Positions 6,780 through 8,705 of a stretch of DNA of 8,705 bases are shown here, piece after piece. Origin of the DNA: an uncultured Bacteroidota bacterium (GTDB lineage: Bacteria; Bacteroidota; Bacteroidia; Flavobacteriales; Flavobacteriaceae); contig CAIRNC010000456.1 of the NCBI GenBank assembly GCA_903879875.1, positions 1-8,705 of the forward strand. Direction: 5' to 3'. Position 1 is the stretch's first letter. Each line of letters begins with the position of its first letter. Under the pieces are notes generated by a model. That model made no database searches and was not told the origin of the DNA. It saw only the letters and a list, made by a program, of their open reading frames with translations. The position numbers were made by a program, and so were the translations under genes.

Positions 6780-6847
6780 GCCACAGATTTCAAGGATTTT
6801 TCACTGTTTTAATTCTAAAATCTGTTTTAATCAGTGCAATCTGTGGC
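6780..6847. repeat. Imperfect palindrome 2 (REP/MITE-like)
   Basis: The outer arms GCCACAGATT (6780-6789) and AATCTGTGGC (6838-6847) are perfect. Inward the match continues with a few mismatches (CA..GATT), for a 68-bp element. The arm consensus (a G/C-rich end, then a GAT-CA-GATT pattern) resembles palindrome 1, so the two probably belong to one repeat family in different states of decay. Confidence 0.7.
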
Positions 6848-6882
6848 TAAAAATAAAGCATTGGTGTAATTTAAGGATAGAC

Positions 6883-6925
6883 CTATAATTTTTTTAGAAA
6901 AAGTCAAAGCTTATTTTACTTTAAA
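6883..6925. repeat. 43-bp direct repeat, copy B
   Basis: Second copy of the repeat at 6703-6745, differing at three positions (6891, 6893, 6920). It lies 35 bp after palindrome 2, so the palindrome-plus-repeat unit occurs twice. On the minus strand it contains the stop codon of the broken small reading frame (6911-6913). Confidence 0.85.
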
Positions 6926-7074
6926 ACCCCTTTGGTCTAAAATATTTTTAATTTTTTCCTCTCTGAGTGTCAGCGAACCAAAAAAGGATACTTTTTCAGA
7001 ACCGCTTTTTGAAAAACATTAATATTATTTGAGGACATATCCTTTAATTTCTTAAGTTTGACAATGCTATCCAT
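6911..7074 (-). pseudogene. Broken small reading frame of unknown function
   Basis: From an ATG at 7074 the minus strand reads MDSIVKLKKLKDMSSNNINV and then runs out of frame to a stop at 6970-6972 (34 residues in total). A second frame, open from 7018 to a TAA at 6911-6913, reads SKSGSEKVSFFGSLTLREEK and ends KNILDQRGFKVK. One extra T in the run of five near 7012-7016 would join the two into a continuous 54-residue peptide rich in Lys and Glu. This may be the 3' remnant of a decayed gene, a small gene with a frameshift, or chance. I do not recognise the family. The stop lies in the 43-bp repeat copy, and a promoter-like sequence sits directly upstream. Confidence 0.35.
7028..7060 (+). promoter_or_regulatory. 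Bacteroidota promoter for the RCC1-repeat gene
   Basis: A -33 TTTG (7028-7031) and a -7 TAAGTTTG (7053-7060) are separated by 21 bp, the best full match to the Bacteroidota consensus in the window. The -7 box ends 31 bp before the ATG at 7092, giving an expected leader of about 26 nt. It lies inside the broken minus-strand reading frame. Confidence 0.6.
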
Positions 7075-7081
7075 TTTTAAC

Positions 7082-7115
7082 CAAATATATCATGAAAGCA
7101 CCACACTACCTCAAA
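7082..7115 (-). promoter_or_regulatory. Possible minus-strand promoter overlapping the RCC1 gene start
   Basis: On the minus strand TATATTTG (7089-7082) matches TAnnTTTG, with TTTG (7115-7112) 22 bp upstream. Transcription would begin at about the ATG of the small broken frame (7074). The region is AT-rich, so a chance match is possible. Confidence 0.35.
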
Positions 7116-8480
7116 ACTATTGCCTTATTCTTACTACTACTAACCATCAATACCTTATTTGCGCAATGTTTTACAAAAATTGCCGCAGGTGGTGATCATA
7201 GTCATGCTTTACTAGTAGATGGAACACTTTGGGCATGGGGTTATAATTCTTTGGGGCAATTAGGAGATGGAACAAATATTCATAGAAATGTCTCAACGCA
7301 AATTGGCACAGCTACTAATTGGCAAATTATTAGAGCTGGAATTGAACACACACTAGCTATGAAAACAGATGGCACTATTTGGGCTTGGGGTCGAAATGAT
7401 TTCGGAATGTTAGGTGATGGTACAAATCTCACTAAACAAACACCTATTCAGATTGGTATAGCTACGAATTGGCAAAATGTAGTAGCAGGTGAATTTAATT
7501 CTTTTGCAATAAAATCAAACGGTACACTTTGGGCTTGGGGAATTAATTCTACAGGACAACTAGGTGACGGTACGAATGTAAATAAAAATGCACCTGTACA
7601 AATAGGAACATCAACTAATTGGCAAAGTATAAGTGCTGGACTTTCTCACACAACTGGTATAAAAACAGATGGCACTCTTTGGGCTTGGGGTAGTAATTAT
7701 TATGGGCAATTGGGGGATGGGACAAATACTAACAAAAGTGTACCTATGCAAATAGGTACAGATACAAATTGGCAAACTGTTAGTGTCGGTAGTACACACA
7801 CCATTGCACTTAAATCAAATGGTACACTTTGGTCATGGGGTGGAAATAATTATGGACAATTAGGGGATGGAACATCTGTTGATAAAAACATACCCACTCA
7901 AATAGGTATTGATACCAATTGGTATAAAATAAGTGCGGGTGATTATTACATTCTTTCTCTTAAAACAGATGGTACCCTTTGGTCTTGGGGAAGGAATTTT
8001 TTTGGGCAATTAGGTTATGGGACAACTGCAAATATAAATATGCCCACATCGATTGGAACAGCTAACAATTGGCAAAATGTAAGTGCAGGAGAGAATCATT
8101 CACTTGCCTTGAAAACAGATGGTAGCCTTTGGACATGTGGTTATAATTATTTTGGACAGTTAGGAGACGGAACTAATACTGATAAACATGTGCCAACAGC
8201 AATTGCGTGTCCTACACTTGCAGTTACTCCGTTTGAGGATATACCGGCTTTAGTAATCTACCCCAACCCTGCCAAAGACCAAATCACTTTAACGTTCACC
8301 GAAACGCCTAGCCCTTTTGAGGTTAGTATTGCAGATGGTTTGGGTAAAACTGTTTTTTCACAAACCTATTCCGCCCAAAATAATGTAAGCATTGCTACTG
8401 CTGCCTTTTCTAAAGGCGTTTATTTTCTTACCGTGAGCAATCAAGATAAAAAACAAACTCAAAAACTTATAATTGATTAG
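7092..8480 (+). CDS. Secreted RCC1-repeat beta-propeller protein with T9SS sorting domain
   Basis: The protein has 462 residues. A signal peptide (about 1-24, hydrophobic core ALFLLLLTI, cleavage near LFA-Q) is followed by seven RCC1-type repeats of exactly 50 residues starting at residue 33. Each has the pattern GxxHxxALKxDGTLWAWGxN and then GQLGDGT, with a NWQ motif near its end. Seven blades would close a complete propeller. The seventh blade reads LWTCG, with Cys replacing the second Trp. A C-terminal type A sorting domain follows (about 386-462), with YPNPAKDQ (390-397) and the terminal KLIID. Known: such tails direct export by the type IX system of Bacteroidota and are removed during secretion. 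Propellers of this kind usually bind proteins or carbohydrates, but no ligand can be predicted. It is a single-gene transcript with its own promoter and terminator. Confidence 0.92.
   Translation: MKAPHYLKTIALFLLLLTINTLFAQCFTKIAAGGDHSHALLVDGTLWAWGYNSLGQLGDGTNIHRNVSTQIGTATNWQIIRAGIEHTLAMKTDGTIWAWGRNDFGMLGDGTNLTKQTPIQIGIATNWQNVVAGEFNSFAIKSNGTLWAWGINSTGQLGDGTNVNKNAPVQIGTSTNWQSISAGLSHTTGIKTDGTLWAWGSNYYGQLGDGTNTNKSVPMQIGTDTNWQTVSVGSTHTIALKSNGTLWSWGGNNYGQLGDGTSVDKNIPTQIGIDTNWYKISAGDYYILSLKTDGTLWSWGRNFFGQLGYGTTANINMPTSIGTANNWQNVSAGENHSLALKTDGSLWTCGYNYFGQLGDGTNTDKHVPTAIACPTLAVTPFEDIPALVIYPNPAKDQITLTFTETPSPFEVSIADGLGKTVFSQTYSAQNNVSIATAAFSKGVYFLTVSNQDKKQTQKLIID
7188..8213 (+). repeat. Seven tandem 150-bp repeats inside the RCC1 gene
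   Basis: The Trp codon opening each conserved W-A/S-W-G motif recurs at 7230, 7380, 7530, 7680, 7830, 7980 and 8130, an exact 150-bp period with no insertion or deletion. The seventh unit diverges after about 8205. Substitutions between units are spread along the unit, while the motif codons are conserved. Confidence 0.9.
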
Positions 8481-8519
8481 TTTGACATATTGACTTTCGG
8501 TTTCAAATGCCCAAAAACA

Positions 8520-8560
8520 GAAAACCTCAAAGATTGAAGCCATCTTTGAGGTTTTCTTTA
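8520..8560 (+). terminator. Strong intrinsic terminator after the RCC1 gene
   Basis: GAAAACCTCAAAGAT (8520-8534) pairs perfectly over 15 bp with ATCTTTGAGGTTTTC (8542-8556) around a 7-nt loop, and the T-rich TTTTCTTTA follows. The opposite strand also ends in a T-rich tract, so it could work in both directions. Confidence 0.88.
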
Positions 8561-8613
8561 TGAATAATAGTATAGCTCAAATTGGCGTAATGGACAAAAT
8601 TAATGCTTAAAAT

Positions 8614-8642
8614 CTTGTTAGCCCTTATTGTTACTATCTTTG
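8614..8642 (+). promoter_or_regulatory. Promoter for the gene at the right edge
   Basis: CTTG (8614-8617) and TATCTTTG (8635-8642, an exact TAnnTTTG match) are 17 bp apart. The -7 box ends 16 bp before the ATG at 8659. The 5-bp arms CTTTG and CAAAG surround the likely transcription start. Confidence 0.5.
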
Positions 8643-8658
8643 AAGCAAATCAAAGGCT

Positions 8659-8705
8659 ATGAATAAAAAAAGTGCTTTTACTGTGGTAAAGGATTTACTA
8701 AGAAA
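8659..8705 (+). CDS. Start of an unidentified gene, possibly an insertion-sequence transposase out of frame
   Basis: From the ATG at 8659 the frame reads MNKKSAFTVVKDLLR and runs off the window. In the neighbouring frame, entered by one extra base in the seven-A run at 8665-8671, the peptide is KKCFYCGKGFTKK. This CxxC zinc-ribbon pattern followed by basic residues is typical of the N-terminus of IS1-like and related transposases. GGCGTAATGGACAAAATTAA at 8584-8603 could be near an element end, but no terminal repeat can be confirmed. Either this is an ordinary gene in the ATG frame and the zinc-ribbon is a coincidence, or it is a transposase gene with a frameshift at the A-run. Only 15 full codons are visible, so no function is assigned. 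Confidence 0.35.
   Translation, partial: MNKKSAFTVVKDLLR

Larger units (their letters stand above)
6502..6910. other. Intergenic region without an intact gene, filled by repeats
   Basis: No reading frame here resembles a protein of useful length. The stretch carries a 10-A run (6571-6580), two related imperfect palindromes and the first copy of a 43-bp direct repeat, annotated separately. Nothing else is recognised. Confidence 0.6.

Noticed and set aside
6731..6805. Minus-strand reading frame ending GISKGQLFNVK at the first 43-bp repeat copy
   Set aside because: Only about 25 codons are open, it runs into palindrome 2, and there is no start codon or homology I recognise.
6983..7045. 8-bp inverted repeat AAAGGATA/TATCCTTT
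   Set aside because: The arms are short, 47 bp apart and AT-rich; expected by chance in this composition.
7092..7170. Lipoprotein signal for the RCC1 protein (Cys at residue 26)
   Set aside because: The residue before the Cys is Gln, which does not fit a lipobox, and the C-terminal T9SS domain indicates secretion after ordinary signal peptidase cleavage.
7188..8213. CRISPR-like or satellite array
   Set aside because: The 150-bp periodic repeats are coding, in frame throughout, and correspond to RCC1 propeller blades.

Overview
The window looks like an ordinary chromosomal segment from a Flavobacterium-like member of the Bacteroidota. The evidence is low GC, A-rich leaders without Shine-Dalgarno sequences, repeated matches to the Bacteroidota -7 promoter element TAnnTTTG, and a secreted protein with a C-terminal type IX secretion (T9SS) sorting domain. 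I see no CRISPR array, phage, toxin-antitoxin pair or convincing new defence system.

Region 1 (1-3542). A minus-strand pair, a TetR-type regulator (start 1924) and an ABC1/UbiB-family atypical kinase (start 1265, cut by the window edge), overlap by an ATGA. Divergent from them is a TIGR01777/SDR39U1-type atypical SDR oxidoreductase (2043-2957). The shared promoter region holds an 11-bp inverted repeat, a good candidate operator. A short four-helix membrane protein (3156-3542) follows and ends in a clear intrinsic terminator.

Region 2 (3595-6501). On the minus strand, fabG (3-oxoacyl-ACP reductase) is followed by a large membrane-anchored vWA-domain protein. They are separated by 91 bp of short tandem and inverted repeats. 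Only fabG has a recognisable promoter, so the two may be co-transcribed.

Region 3 (6502-7091). About 590 bp without an intact gene. It contains two related imperfect palindromes, each followed by a copy of a 43-bp direct repeat with an exact 180-bp offset. It also contains a small minus-strand reading frame that looks broken by one missing base and has its own promoter-like sequence.

Region 4 (7092-8705). A secreted RCC1-type beta-propeller protein with seven blades of exactly 50 residues each (150 bp, no indels) and a T9SS sorting tail. It is followed by a strong hairpin terminator. The last 150 bp carry a promoter and the first codons of another gene, where a zinc-ribbon-like peptide typical of insertion-sequence transposases appears one frame away from the ATG.

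The best items for a second look are the candidate TetR operator, the palindrome/direct-repeat array with the broken small ORF, the frame conflict at the right edge, and the indel-free RCC1 repeat.
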